Shown here: positions 23,499 to 32,286 of the stretch, one piece after another
How the letters are laid out: every line of letters begins with the position of its first letter
Numbering within the stretch: position 1 is the first letter of the stretch
Source: Colwellia sp.
GTDB taxonomy: Bacteria; Pseudomonadota; Gammaproteobacteria; Enterobacterales; Alteromonadaceae
Assembly (NCBI GenBank): GCA_013215295.1
Contig: JABSOZ010000030.1
Location: forward strand, 1 to 41,800
Reading direction: 5' to 3'
DNA: 41,800 nt
Translations under genes and position numbers: made by a program
Notes under the pieces: model-generated
The model's database searches: none
What the model was told of the DNA's origin: nothing
What the model saw: the letters and a program-made list of their open reading frames with translations, nothing else

Positions 23499-25667
23499 TT
23501 ATTTTTCCTTCATTGACCAACGTTGTAATAACAATGCATTACATATGACAAATAAACTACTAAAGGCCATCGCAGCACCTGCAACAATAGGGTCAAGATA
23601 ACCAAAAGCGGCTAGTGGAATTCCTACTGTATTAAAGATAAATGCCCAAAAAAGATTTTGCAATATTTTACGATATGTTAGCTTTGAAATGAACAGCGCC
23701 GTGGGAACCAGACTTGGTTCACTGCGTATTAAGGTAAAAGAAGCTGCGCTTACCGCAACATCCGTACCCGATGCCATTGCCATGCCCAGATCCGCTTGCG
23801 CTAGCGCTGGAGCATCATTAATACCATCACCAACCATAGCAACCTGATAACCTTGATCTTGGTATTCACTAATATATTTAGCTTTATCAGCGGGTAATAC
23901 TTCCGCTTTAAAGTCGTCCAATTGTAATTCTGCAGCCACCAACGTTGCACTGGCTTGATTATCCCCTGTTAGCATGGCGACTTTTATACCCTGTTGTTGC
24001 AATATTTTCACAGCATTTAGTGCATCAGATTTCAATTTATCGCTAAAACAAAATAGACCAAGTAATTTTATCTGGTCTTGCTGTTTGCTAGCCAGCCAAG
24101 AAACAGAAGCCCCCGGTATGGTTATTTTTTCGGTTGGCAGTTTCGCACCTAATTCTTGCATCCAATAACTACTGCCCATTAAGAGTAAATCATCAGCAAT
24201 GATGCCTTTAACACCATAGCCAGCGACAACTTGAAATTCTTCTACATGAAGAGACTTTGTATTATTGGTTAATGCCTTTTCCACCACGGCTTTGGCTAAT
24301 GGATGCTCGCTATTAATTTGTAAAGAATAGGCTAGTTGCAACACTTCTTCTTCACTACCACTAATAGCTGTCATCTCATTTACAATAGGTTTTCCTGCAG
24401 TCAAAGTACCGGTTTTATCAAATACCACTAAATCGATCTTTTTTGCCTGTTCCAATGCCACGGCATCTTTAACCAATACACCCAATCTTGCAGCGGTTCC
24501 TGTTCCAGCCATTATAGCCGCAGGCGTTGCCAAACCAAGTGCGCATGGACAAGCAATAACCAAAACAGCAACTGCATTAAGAATACCGCTGGTCCAGTCA
24601 TCAAAGGCTAATCCCGTCACCAATAAAGTAGCAAGTGCCACCAATAATACTATTGGAATAAATATACTACTGACTTTATCTACTATTGCCTGTACCGGAG
24701 CTTTTGCTCCTTGAGCTTGCTGCACGAGTTCAATAATTTTCGATAAAGTAGACTCCGTACCAACATTAGTCGCACGAACTTCCAAAATACCGTCTAAATT
24801 AAGCGATCCCCCCGTGACAACATCGCCTTCTATTTTATTAACAGGTATCGCTTCACCACTAATTAACGCTTCATCTAGATGACTTTTACCCAGTAAGATT
24901 TCGCCGTCAACAGGCACTCTTTCACCAGGTATTACCTTTATTTTTTCACCTGTTTGTACCGATGAAGCTGGCACTTTTTTCCATTCACCTTGACGTTGCA
25001 CTGTTGCTTCAACAGGCTTAAGACTTTCCAGCGCTCTAAGTGCATCAGTTGTTCTGCGTTTTGCTTTATGCTCTAAATATTTGCCCAGTAAAACCAATGT
25101 TATTACTGCGCTACTACTTTCAAAATACAAATGCGGCATGCCATGAGAACCATCAAAAACCCACCACAAATATAAAGACAGTCCATAGGCTGAGCTGGTA
25201 CCTATGGCGACAAGCAGATCCATGTTGCCAATACCAGCCTGTAACGCCTTCCACCCGGCACGATAAAAACGGAAACCAAAATAAAATTGAACTGGCGTAG
25301 CGAGTAACCATTGCCAAAGTGGCGGTAATATCCACTGTTGAGCGACTAACATGCCCAACATAGGTAGAACCAGTGGCAAGGTAAATAAACCTGCTCCCAA
25401 TACGGGCCACCAGGATGTTTTGTAAAAAGATTCATCTTGACTGACTGGGTTTGTCGAGCTTCCAGTTTCCAACTTAATATAAAGGTAACCTGCCTGGGTA
25501 ACCGCTTGCTCTAGTTGTTCAATCGTTACAGAAGATAACGTTTTTACTTGTACGAGTTCAGTGGCAAAATTTACTGATGCACTGATCACACCATTTACTT
25601 TAAGCAATGCTTTTTCGATTTTTGCAACACAAGATGTGCAACTCATCTCACCAACGCTAAATTTCAT
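23499..25667 (-). CDS. copA: CopA Cu(I)-exporting P1B-type ATPase
   Basis: This 722-aa protein has one N-terminal heavy-metal-associated domain (EMSCTSC, Cys10 and Cys13) and eight membrane segments. The copper-transport motif is CPC (373-375), the phosphorylation site DKTGT is at 417-421, SEHPLA lies at about 450, and the hinge GDGIND is present. It pumps Cu(I) from cytoplasm to periplasm. In many CopA proteins a second HMA domain precedes this one; here it is encoded by the separate in-frame mini-gene just upstream. AAAGG lies 2 bp before the ATG, so independent initiation or reinitiation is possible. It shares only its name with the multicopper oxidase copA. Confidence 0.96.
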   Translation of the reverse strand: MKFSVGEMSCTSCVAKIEKALLKVNGVISASVNFATELVQVKTLSSVTIEQLEQAVTQAGYLYIKLETGSSTNPVSQDESFYKTSWWPVLGAGLFTLPLVLPMLGMLVAQQWILPPLWQWLLATPVQFYFGFRFYRAGWKALQAGIGNMDLLVAIGTSSAYGLSLYLWWVFDGSHGMPHLYFESSSAVITLVLLGKYLEHKAKRRTTDALRALESLKPVEATVQRQGEWKKVPASSVQTGEKIKVIPGERVPVDGEILLGKSHLDEALISGEAIPVNKIEGDVVTGGSLNLDGILEVRATNVGTESTLSKIIELVQQAQGAKAPVQAIVDKVSSIFIPIVLLVALATLLVTGLAFDDWTSGILNAVAVLVIACPCALGLATPAAIMAGTGTAARLGVLVKDAVALEQAKKIDLVVFDKTGTLTAGKPIVNEMTAISGSEEEVLQLAYSLQINSEHPLAKAVVEKALTNNTKSLHVEEFQVVAGYGVKGIIADDLLLMGSSYWMQELGAKLPTEKITIPGASVSWLASKQQDQIKLLGLFCFSDKLKSDALNAVKILQQQGIKVAMLTGDNQASATLVAAELQLDDFKAEVLPADKAKYISEYQDQGYQVAMVGDGINDAPALAQADLGMAMASGTDVAVSAASFTLIRSEPSLVPTALFISKLTYRKILQNLFWAFIFNTVGIPLAAFGYLDPIVAGAAMAFSSLFVICNALLLQRWSMKEK

Positions 25668-25685
25668 TACCTTTACCGCAACTTG

Positions 25686-25874
25686 TTATCCAGCCTCGAC
25701 AATAGGCTCAATTAATTCAGTGTGGCTTGCAGTACTTTGAATTGTTGCCATTTCTGTTGCTAGATTGACAGTGACATTAGTCACTCCAGCAACTTTATAT
25801 AACGACTTTTCAATATGACCTGCACATGAAGTACAGGTCATACCGTCAATTTTGAGTTGTATAGTGGTATTCAT
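25686..25874 (-). CDS. Single HMA-domain copper chaperone, split from CopA
   Basis: This 62-aa HMA domain has the Cu(I)-binding motif GMTCTSCAGHIEKSL (Cys14 and Cys17). It looks like a CopZ chaperone but ends abruptly at VEAG, exactly where HMA domains normally continue Tyr-x. The next codons after the TAA (CAA GTT GCG GTA AAG GTA) run in the same frame into the ATG of the ATPase gene. A single TAC-to-TAA change would account for the split. As encoded it gives a free chaperone made in step with the pump. A CueR promoter lies about 40 bp upstream. Confidence 0.85.
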   Translation of the reverse strand: MNTTIQLKIDGMTCTSCAGHIEKSLYKVAGVTNVTVNLATEMATIQSTASHTELIEPIVEAG

Positions 25875-25911
25875 TAGCTTCTCATCTTAATTGATTTGTA
25901 AAACTAACCGT

Positions 25912-25942
25912 ATGCTAAAGCTTACCATTGTGGGAAGGTCAA
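25912..25942 (-). promoter_or_regulatory. CueR-dependent promoter
   Basis: On the minus strand: -35 TTGACC (25937-25942), a 19-bp spacer, -10 TAGCAT (25912-25917). Within the spacer CTTCCC and GGTAAG form the CueR dyad, nearly matching the CueR operator of E. coli copA. The 19-bp spacer is the hallmark of MerR-type promoters that the activator must untwist. Confidence 0.9.
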
Positions 25943-26211
25943 CTAGTTTTAGTATAAAAAGAGGTTATAACTGAAAATTATTAATTTGAACTCAAGTGCC
26001 ATAGCGGCTATAGAGACTTTATATCAAAGTGATATTTTTCCAATAAACCGGACACTAAACGTCTTAAATAACATGCTTCTCTCTATGCGTAGAATCATTA
26101 ATGCCCTTCATTATTAAGTCACAAATAATAATGAATGATTAATGTTATCTGTTCACCTTGATTAACAATTCCAAAAATTCTATAAGCATACTTTTGATAT
26201 TTATGATTGAC
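25943..26211. other. Intergenic region, no gene seen
   Basis: Sequence between the copper operon promoter and the TetR operator region, very AT-rich. No convincing frame, repeat or RNA gene is seen. Confidence 0.4.
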
Positions 26212-26260
26212 AAGGGACTGGTAGTCTCTTATTATTTAGTTAAGAGACCGGTAGACACTT
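26212..26260. promoter_or_regulatory. TetR-type operator, two palindromic half-repeats
   Basis: Two related, internally palindromic motifs occur 10 bp apart: AGGGACTGGTAGTCTCTT (26213-26230) and AAGAGACCGGTAGACACTT (26242-26260). They share the core GAC-Y-GGTAG-W-C. They overlap the start region of the downstream tetR gene, which is consistent with autorepression. Confidence 0.7.
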
Positions 26261-26265
26261 AAGTG

Positions 26266-26922
26266 ATGTACATGAATTGGCAACGTGCAAGAACAGATGA
26301 AAAGAAAAATGAGCGGAAAGAGGCTATTTATCAAGCTGCTTTTACGCTTTTTAAAAACAATGGCTACGATAAAGTGAGTTTTAACGCAATTGCTGTTGAA
26401 GCGGGTTTTACCAAATCCAACATGTATCGTTACTTTAGTTCGAAAGATGAAATTTTTTTGAATGTCTTTGCCGACTTATTTGAACAGTGGGTAGGTGATT
26501 TTAGTCAGCAGTTACGAACGCTTGAACAAGAAGTTGCGGCAAAAACCTTTGCTGATACTTGGGTAAACTCGATGTTATCACAACCCAATCTGCTAGATTT
26601 AATGCCTATTCTTTTTACTTCTTTAGAAAGAAATAGCTCATTTGAACAGTTGTTGGAGTTTAAGCGTTTGGCGATGAAATTGCTTTATGGCCTCACATTG
26701 GATATCACGAGAATTTACCCTGATATTGAAGGTGAAAAGGCTTTTAAGCTATTGAACTTAAGTTATGCAGCCACGACAAATTCTTGGACAGCAACCACAC
26801 AAAGTGACGCACTAAAAAAACTTTATCAACTTGAAGAGTTTCAGGCATTGAAACCAGATTTTGAAAAAGATTTAACCACATCAATCGAAATAATTATTCA
26901 AGGGTTAAAAGTTAGTAATTAA
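26266..26922 (+). CDS. TetR-family transcriptional regulator
   Basis: The protein is about 218 aa. The N-terminal TetR HTH (about residues 17-63) reads EAIYQAAFTLFKNNGYDKVSFNAIAVEAGFTKSNMYRYFSSKDEIF with the typical F-x-x-N-G-Y-D-x-x-S pattern (quoted in parts: AIYQAAFTLFKNNGYD; VEAGFTKSNMYRYF). The C-terminal ligand domain resembles the group with ...LVDLMPILFTSLERNSSFEQL. ATG at 26266 or 26272 may be used (GTG at 26263 is in frame); no strong Shine-Dalgarno helps. It probably controls itself and the SRPBCC gene 90 bp downstream. Confidence 0.9.
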   Translation: MYMNWQRARTDEKKNERKEAIYQAAFTLFKNNGYDKVSFNAIAVEAGFTKSNMYRYFSSKDEIFLNVFADLFEQWVGDFSQQLRTLEQEVAAKTFADTWVNSMLSQPNLLDLMPILFTSLERNSSFEQLLEFKRLAMKLLYGLTLDITRIYPDIEGEKAFKLLNLSYAATTNSWTATTQSDALKKLYQLEEFQALKPDFEKDLTTSIEIIIQGLKVSN

Positions 26923-27011
26923 ACCAATGGGTAGAGATAAACAAACATAAATATTCTGCTAACTAATAATTAGCTAGCTTGTAGAATTTAATTAAATAGA
27001 AGGTAAATATC

Positions 27012-27518
27012 ATGGCACAGCATTGTGAAAAGACATTAAAGGTTAACGTTCCAGCAGAAAAGGTTTGGCAGGTTCTTGAGGACTATAACAACATTGAAAA
27101 GTTTGCAATGACGATTAAATCATCAGCTAGCGCCAATGAAATTAGCTCAGGTTTAGGCGCAAAAAGAACATGTACTTTTAATAACGGCTCAAGCCTTGTA
27201 GAAGAAATTATTGAATACCACGAAGGGCAGGGCTATAAGATGGATATTTCTAACCATTCAATGCCATTAAAAAGCATGCAAGCAGAAATGAAAGTGACTT
27301 CGATTGATAAAAACAGCAGTGAAATTTACATGTCAGCGGATTTTGTTGTCAAAGGAGGGCCACTAGGTTGGGTGATGGGGCAATTGATAATGAAACCTGT
27401 AATGAAAGCCATATTTAAGAAAGTGATGACAGGTTTAGCCTATCACAGTGAGACGGGAGAACTCATTAGTGAAAAATTACCGTCTGATAAAGAGTTAGCT
27501 AAAATAATCCTGGCTTAA
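27012..27518 (+). CDS. SRPBCC (START-like) ligand-binding protein
   Basis: This 168-aa protein has the polyketide-cyclase/dehydrase (SRPBCC) fold. The opening segment VNVPAEKVWQVLEDYNNIEKF (about residues 11-31), a GLGAKRTCTF strand, a VEEIIEYHEGQGYKM segment (about 63-77) and a long C-terminal helix are present. No signal peptide is present, so it is cytosolic. AGAAGG lies upstream of the ATG. It likely binds a small hydrophobic molecule; being directly after a TetR regulator, it may be a detoxification or signalling partner for the same ligand. Confidence 0.85.
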   Translation: MAQHCEKTLKVNVPAEKVWQVLEDYNNIEKFAMTIKSSASANEISSGLGAKRTCTFNNGSSLVEEIIEYHEGQGYKMDISNHSMPLKSMQAEMKVTSIDKNSSEIYMSADFVVKGGPLGWVMGQLIMKPVMKAIFKKVMTGLAYHSETGELISEKLPSDKELAKIILA

Positions 27519-27927
27519 TATATCATTGATAACCTAAGGAATAGATCTAGCAGCTAAAGCAATTTTTAGTCATTAGCATATGACCCGCTAACGGCAGTAA
27601 CGACAACCTGCACGTTAGTATGGGTAATAAACTGTAAGATTTGTTATCTACGATGAATAGACATTATCAGCCTCAGAATTAATGATCATTTCTTGCTTAT
27701 CGAGTTTATAAATGAGGAAATATGCACTTCATTGTTTATTCGCTGAGCTTTTGATATTAAAGACCCTGATGGCAATGAAGTATTAATGAACCAACACGTG
27801 TAAATAACTTTATTATTGGCCATTGATTTGGCGTTATATATCAATTTTTTACGACTAAGTTGATGTATTTTAGATAATAATTTCCTTTGAAAAAAGTCGT
27901 GTTTATAATGAAAAATGAAGGTGTTTT
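27519..27927. other. Intergenic region with decayed sequence
   Basis: These 409 bp carry no intact gene. They contain a VOC-family gene remnant at 27747-27803 (listed separately) and otherwise only stop-ridden AT-rich sequence. They look like the scar of a lost gene. Confidence 0.5.
27747..27803 (+). pseudogene. 3' remnant of a VOC (glyoxalase/dioxygenase fold) gene
   Basis: The reading AFDIKDPDGNEVLMNQHV followed by TAA matches the C-terminal end of vicinal-oxygen-chelate proteins (F-x-I/F-x-D-P-D-G-N-x-x). An in-frame TGA lies immediately upstream (27744-27746), and no further VOC-like sequence is seen before it. Probably only the last 18 codons survive. Confidence 0.45.
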
Positions 27928-28530
27928 TTGGAATGTAAAAACTATCGTGATGAATTTGAATCTTTTTTAATTAAGGGAGTTATTCCTGCAGGTTATAAGA
28001 TAACTAAAGCTGTTGAATTAGACCCTGTTCCTGAAAGCTCAAAATATGAAGGCTTAGTTTTTTCGTTAGACAATAAAGATATTGTTTATCGAAAAGGTAA
28101 GGTTACACCAGATAGACCAGGAGCATTTTTAGCCGCTTGGCAACGTCCTTCTTTAGACAATATTGACGGTAATAAGCCTATTCCACTAAAATCAGATGCA
28201 CTCGATTACTTATTCATATTTGTGGAGGAGCATTCTAGTCTCACAACTAACGAATTGTTGGTAAATAGACTTAAGCATGGAATGTTTATTTTCCCTGTTT
28301 CACTTTTAATTGAACATGGAATAGTTTCCTCAACAAAAAATAAAGGAAAAACAGGTTTTCGGGTCTTTCCTCCATGGAGTGATAATAGAGGTATTGCTGG
28401 GACTCGAGTGTTTTCTGATTCAGGTAAGAAAACTCAGCGTTGGCAATTGCCCTATTTCATAGAAATTAACGATGATGGTTTAATCGACAAATGCAAGCTA
28501 AACAATGTTCTAAGAAGTAAGTGCACCTAA
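27928..28530 (+). CDS. MepB-family protein
   Basis: This 200-aa protein fits the MepB family (named for the gene next to the Staphylococcus mepA efflux pump). The recurring features are YEGLVFSLDNKDIVYRKGKVTPDRPG (about residues 40-65, in parts), a W-Q/K-R block (AAWQRPS), LDYLFIFVEE, HGMFIFPVSLLIEHGIVS (about 131-148), and the late GKTGFRVFPPW and TQRWQLPYFIE. Function is unknown; some members are described as DNA-binding. The start is TTG preceded by GAAGG at 6 bp. Codon use is ordinary. Confidence 0.83.
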   Translation: MECKNYRDEFESFLIKGVIPAGYKITKAVELDPVPESSKYEGLVFSLDNKDIVYRKGKVTPDRPGAFLAAWQRPSLDNIDGNKPIPLKSDALDYLFIFVEEHSSLTTNELLVNRLKHGMFIFPVSLLIEHGIVSSTKNKGKTGFRVFPPWSDNRGIAGTRVFSDSGKKTQRWQLPYFIEINDDGLIDKCKLNNVLRSKCT

Positions 28531-28690
28531 CTCAATAACTGAAGTACCCTTGAACAATCAGCGGACTTATACAATATTGCATCAGGCTTTGTTCTTTCTA
28601 GTTGAATGCTTAAGTTTATCGCCGATTTTTTAACAAAACATATCCAATATTTGTTGTTAAACTTTCTCGAAACGAATAGGAAATATAATT

Positions 28691-29383
28691 ATGTGTGGTA
28701 GGTTAAACACGACTTTCGACAGTGGTGTGAAAAAGCTTTATACCAGCTTGAAAATTCATCAGGTTATTGATAAACCGATTGATAGTCGCTTTGTAAAAGC
28801 TGCTGATACCGTCTCTATTGTCAGGAATGTCGGAGAGCAAAGGCAAGTTGAGAATGCTATTTGGTGGCTATTGTTAGACCAAACTGAAAATGGCTTTAAA
28901 CCTTCTCGATATACTTCATTTAATACACGATACGATAAGCTTAATACAAAAGGAAGTGCGGGATATCAAGCGTACCGTAGCGCAAGATGTATTATTGCAG
29001 TTAAAGGTTTTGGTGAAACTGAATTTGTGAATAAAAAGCCTGTTCATTATTTTGATATGGAAGCAGCATCAGGCGGATTAATACTTGGAGGATTGTGTCG
29101 AGAATGGAAGCATCAAACGACAGGTAAAATTAAACTTAGTTGCTCTGTTATTACCTTGCCACCACATGAAAAACTAAAACATATTCACAGTAAAGCAATG
29201 CCGCTACTGTTACCTCAAGAATCATCCGTTATAGACCAGTGGTTAAATCCACAAATTAATGAAGTCGAGCAATTTGAGAGTCTACTACATCCCTTCATAC
29301 CACAGACTTTAATTGCGCATCGAATTGATAAACCAATGTCTCATCAAGTAATATCTAAGCCAATGTCCATTCATAGGGATTGA
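28691..29383 (+). CDS. SRAP-domain (YedK/HMCES) abasic-site crosslink protein
   Basis: This 230-aa protein starts MCGR, so that Cys2 becomes the N-terminal nucleophile after Met removal, as in all SRAP proteins. The other active-site residues can be placed: Asn78 in SFNTRYDKL, Glu109 in GFGET and His166 in HIHSKAMPLLL. The family forms a thiazolidine DNA-protein crosslink with abasic sites in single-stranded DNA and shields them from error-prone repair. The usual Arg of H-x-R-M-P is Lys here, and the G-Y-Y-E-W block is G-F-G-E-T, a noticeable divergence. Cytosolic. Confidence 0.92.
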   Translation: MCGRLNTTFDSGVKKLYTSLKIHQVIDKPIDSRFVKAADTVSIVRNVGEQRQVENAIWWLLLDQTENGFKPSRYTSFNTRYDKLNTKGSAGYQAYRSARCIIAVKGFGETEFVNKKPVHYFDMEAASGGLILGGLCREWKHQTTGKIKLSCSVITLPPHEKLKHIHSKAMPLLLPQESSVIDQWLNPQINEVEQFESLLHPFIPQTLIAHRIDKPMSHQVISKPMSIHRD

Positions 29384-29537
29384 TGAAATAAGACATTTGT
29401 AACAATAGGCTACCTACTCTCAGTGTAATTAATGGGCTTGTTTATTAGAAAATATATTAATCAGCAAAACCATAAGCCTCACAAAGCGTAGTACAATTTA
29501 ATCAACGGTTAGTTTCCTGTCGAATAATTGAGTAAAA

Positions 29538-29981
29538 ATGAGTTACAGTGTTAAATCAAAATTATTAATCAGTGCTGGAGTTATTGCTGCAGCTGCTTCC
29601 ATTTGGCATTTGCTGTGTATTTTTGGTGGACCTAGTTGGTTTGCATTTGCTCGAGCACCCCAACAAATTATAGACTCATCACAACAAGGAACGTTACTCG
29701 CTCCAATTGGTACTGTAATAGTTGCAAGTTTAATGTTTGCTTGCACTATTTTTGCATTCTCAGCCGTGGGTTTAATACGCAAAGTACCTTTACTTAAATC
29801 AGCTTTAATTACCATTGCTATTGTTTGTATTGTGCGTGGCTTAACGGGTATTCCAACATTTTTACATTCGAATGGCTTAGATCTTTGGCAAATAGTAGCG
29901 AGTACGGTTTGGTTTTATGTGGGTATCTGTTTTGTATTGGGATGTATCGAACAATCTACTTTAGGCAAATCAGACAAGTAA
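29538..29981 (+). CDS. Four-TM membrane protein of unknown function
   Basis: This 147-aa protein has four membrane segments (about residues 8-28, 52-77, 84-102, 116-136). The first loop holds an aromatic-rich, possibly re-entrant stretch (FGGPSWFAFARAPQQI). I do not recognise a named family. The ATG has weak purines upstream. Single gene, same strand as the SRAP gene but about 155 bp away. Confidence 0.75.
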   Translation: MSYSVKSKLLISAGVIAAAASIWHLLCIFGGPSWFAFARAPQQIIDSSQQGTLLAPIGTVIVASLMFACTIFAFSAVGLIRKVPLLKSALITIAIVCIVRGLTGIPTFLHSNGLDLWQIVASTVWFYVGICFVLGCIEQSTLGKSDK

Positions 29982-30283
29982 TTTACTATTGATAAAGTGC
30001 CTCCCGCCTTACAGAGGTTATCCAAAAGAAGTTAATCGTTTATTTACGGTATAAAATAGCCATGGCTGAAAGATTATCGGCTTAAGCGGGTATTAAGAAC
30101 TCCTACAAAGATTGAAGTAGAAACTTTATTGAAAGCGAAAAAGAGATAGTGATATCGGCCGGCTATTAGCCCATAAAACTATGAAATAAGTTCGATAAAA
30201 ATTAACTTACAATTAGAGAGTTCCTGAAAAAAACGGCGACCAGCTTCAAACTGAATTTTAGCCGTTTACAGCGAATATTTTGA
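29982..30283. other. Intergenic region with decayed ORF and hairpin
   Basis: No intact gene. A stop-bounded frame at about 30059-30148 reads PWLKDYRLKRVLRTPTKIEV and continues some ten codons more to a stop; it could be a gene tail but I cannot identify it. An inverted repeat AAACGGC (30231-30237) with GCCGTTT (30261-30267) may act as a terminator between the convergent flanking genes. Confidence 0.35.
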
Positions 30284-31885
30284 TTAACTTATCAGTTTTT
30301 TTTTATCAAGATAAATAAATTTTTCTTCTGATGAAACAACGATGGTGTTTCTGCCATTTTCTTTCGCCTTATAAAGGGCTTTATCCGCAGAAATAAAGAC
30401 ATCAGTAGTATTTGAACGTTGCTCAGTAAAAGTGGCAATACCAAATGAGCAGGTAATTGTTAGTACTTTATTTTGGGTACGTAATTCAAATTTTAAACTA
30501 TTGATCACCTTTTTAATTTTTTTAGCGAGTAAAACTGACTCTTTTAAATCGGTAGCAGGCATAATAATAACAAATTCTTCACCGCCATAGCGGGCGACAT
30601 AATCAGTAGAGCGGATTTGTTTTTTTAACGTTTGACCGATACATTTTAACACTTGATCACCAACACTATGACCAAAATTATCATTGATGCGTTTGAATCT
30701 ATCAGCATCAATTAACATTAAGGTTAAAGGCAGCTTAGTAGCAGACCAAGACTTTCGTTCTTTGTTGATTGTGTCTACGTAACCTTTACGGTTACCAATA
30801 GTAGTAAGTTCATCGACTAATATACTTTCTTCGGCAATATTTAATTTTGTCTCCAACTCTTCAACAAAATTAGCCGTAGTACTCACTTTATACGTTAGAT
30901 CACTAATTGTAGATTCATTATTTAAATGAATATGATTTTGTGTTTCAGCATAATCATTCATAATTGAAGACATCAACAAAACATTGTCTTTAATATGTTT
31001 TTGCATACCATCAAGGGTATCTATTGATTTTGCTTTAACTTCCATATTTTTGAGTTGGAAAACCATTTTATCTTTAACGTCATCTACATTGTCTTTAGAT
31101 GACGTCAGCAGATTTTCAATAACGCTCGTATGTTTAAAGGCATCCATAATATTGGCATGAATATCATTTAACATTTCCTCAGCGGCACAACGTTCTTGCT
31201 GAATGAGTAAAGCCAAATAAGTTGTCGAACGTTCTACTATATTAATGGTTTTAAAAAAAGAGCCTTTATCATCAGTTATTTGCTCTGCTTCAATTAATAC
31301 ATTGCTGATAAATTTATCATTAGGGTATGTTTTAGACAGCTGTTTTGAAATGGTAACAACATCTTTAATTAATCGTTTACTGGCTAAATGAATATCAGTC
31401 GCTTTAACGCCAGTTTCTTGTGTCATCACTTCAGTTTCAGACACTACCACTTTTGATACCTTTCTAAGGGTACCTAGATCTTCAGAAAAGTACGCCAAAG
31501 CTTTGCCAACAGCAACCATGATGACATGGTCTTCTTCTTTCAGTGTAATGGAGGTCATTATTTCATCAATTTTTTCACTTTGAATTGATGAAAGATTTTT
31601 ATTAGCACTTTTTTTAAGTAGCGCCTTTAAACTATTAAGATCTTTTTTCTTATTTTGATAATTTACGTTATCAAAATTTTGTTTCATTTTAGCATATTGT
31701 TCAACGAGTGACGCAAAAGTAAAAACTGCTTCGTTAGAGTTTAACGCTACTTTAATATCGTTAACTTTTACTGCTAGTGGTCCTGAATTTGCGGCGCTAT
31801 CAATAAAATGTCGAAGTGCATGTTTTAATTCACTGTTAGTACGACTAAGTAACTGGGAGTCTTGGGCAGACTGAGGGACACTCAT
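30284..31885 (-). CDS. Diguanylate cyclase (GGDEF) with helical N-terminal region
   Basis: This 533-aa protein has a soluble, mostly helical N-terminal 340 residues with no clear membrane segment. A C-terminal GGDEF domain follows: ELTTIGNRKGY start, the LIDADRFKRINDNFGH block, and RYGGEEFVI with GGEEF at 434-438. An inhibitory RxxD site (RSTD) lies five residues before it. All catalytic features are intact, so it should make c-di-GMP with product inhibition. The helical N-terminus is the likely sensory or oligomerisation part but is not recognisable. It is a monocistron, convergent with the upstream gene. Confidence 0.92.
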   Translation of the reverse strand: MSVPQSAQDSQLLSRTNSELKHALRHFIDSAANSGPLAVKVNDIKVALNSNEAVFTFASLVEQYAKMKQNFDNVNYQNKKKDLNSLKALLKKSANKNLSSIQSEKIDEIMTSITLKEEDHVIMVAVGKALAYFSEDLGTLRKVSKVVVSETEVMTQETGVKATDIHLASKRLIKDVVTISKQLSKTYPNDKFISNVLIEAEQITDDKGSFFKTINIVERSTTYLALLIQQERCAAEEMLNDIHANIMDAFKHTSVIENLLTSSKDNVDDVKDKMVFQLKNMEVKAKSIDTLDGMQKHIKDNVLLMSSIMNDYAETQNHIHLNNESTISDLTYKVSTTANFVEELETKLNIAEESILVDELTTIGNRKGYVDTINKERKSWSATKLPLTLMLIDADRFKRINDNFGHSVGDQVLKCIGQTLKKQIRSTDYVARYGGEEFVIIMPATDLKESVLLAKKIKKVINSLKFELRTQNKVLTITCSFGIATFTEQRSNTTDVFISADKALYKAKENGRNTIVVSSEEKFIYLDKKKLIS

Positions 31886-32286
31886 TTATAAGTCTCGTTA
31901 AAAATGTAGGCTACATATATAAGCTAAACATACCCTAAAAAGGCTATAATTTCAATCAATGAGAACATATTAGTACGTTAATCTCTTCGCTAATATTGAT
32001 ATTTATATCCGCTATACTTTGTAATATAAGACGTTCAAAAACTTAACTAAATGTGCTGTCAGTATTTATAAAATGTCATTGAGCCCTTGGCTTGAAAATA
32101 ATATACTCCGCTAGTTTTTATGCTTAAATTGACGTGGGATTATGATAAAGATGAAAGCTTATAATGCTCAACATCGCTCTGACAATACAAGCTGAAATTA
32201 TTTGAAGTAATGCATGTATATTAAATAATTCTTTAACCGTGAACATATAACCTTTTAATGATGAGTGAGTGGCTCAGGAGATTTAC
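31886..32286. other. Intergenic region, no gene seen
   Basis: About 400 AT-rich bp between divergent genes. It must hold the promoters of the GGDEF gene and the small membrane-protein gene, but no strong -35/-10 pair, operator or repeat stands out. Confidence 0.4.

Noticed and set aside
25040-25410. Open frames on both other frames inside the copper ATPase gene
   Set aside because: They overlap transmembrane-coding sequence of the ATPase, whose frame is fixed by the CPC and DKTGT motifs.
27588-27618. Inverted repeat CTAACG...CGTTAG resembling attC cores
   Set aside because: The arms are only 6 bp with a short loop and lack the second pair of arms and the CTTGTTA/AACGCC ends of the real sites in this window.
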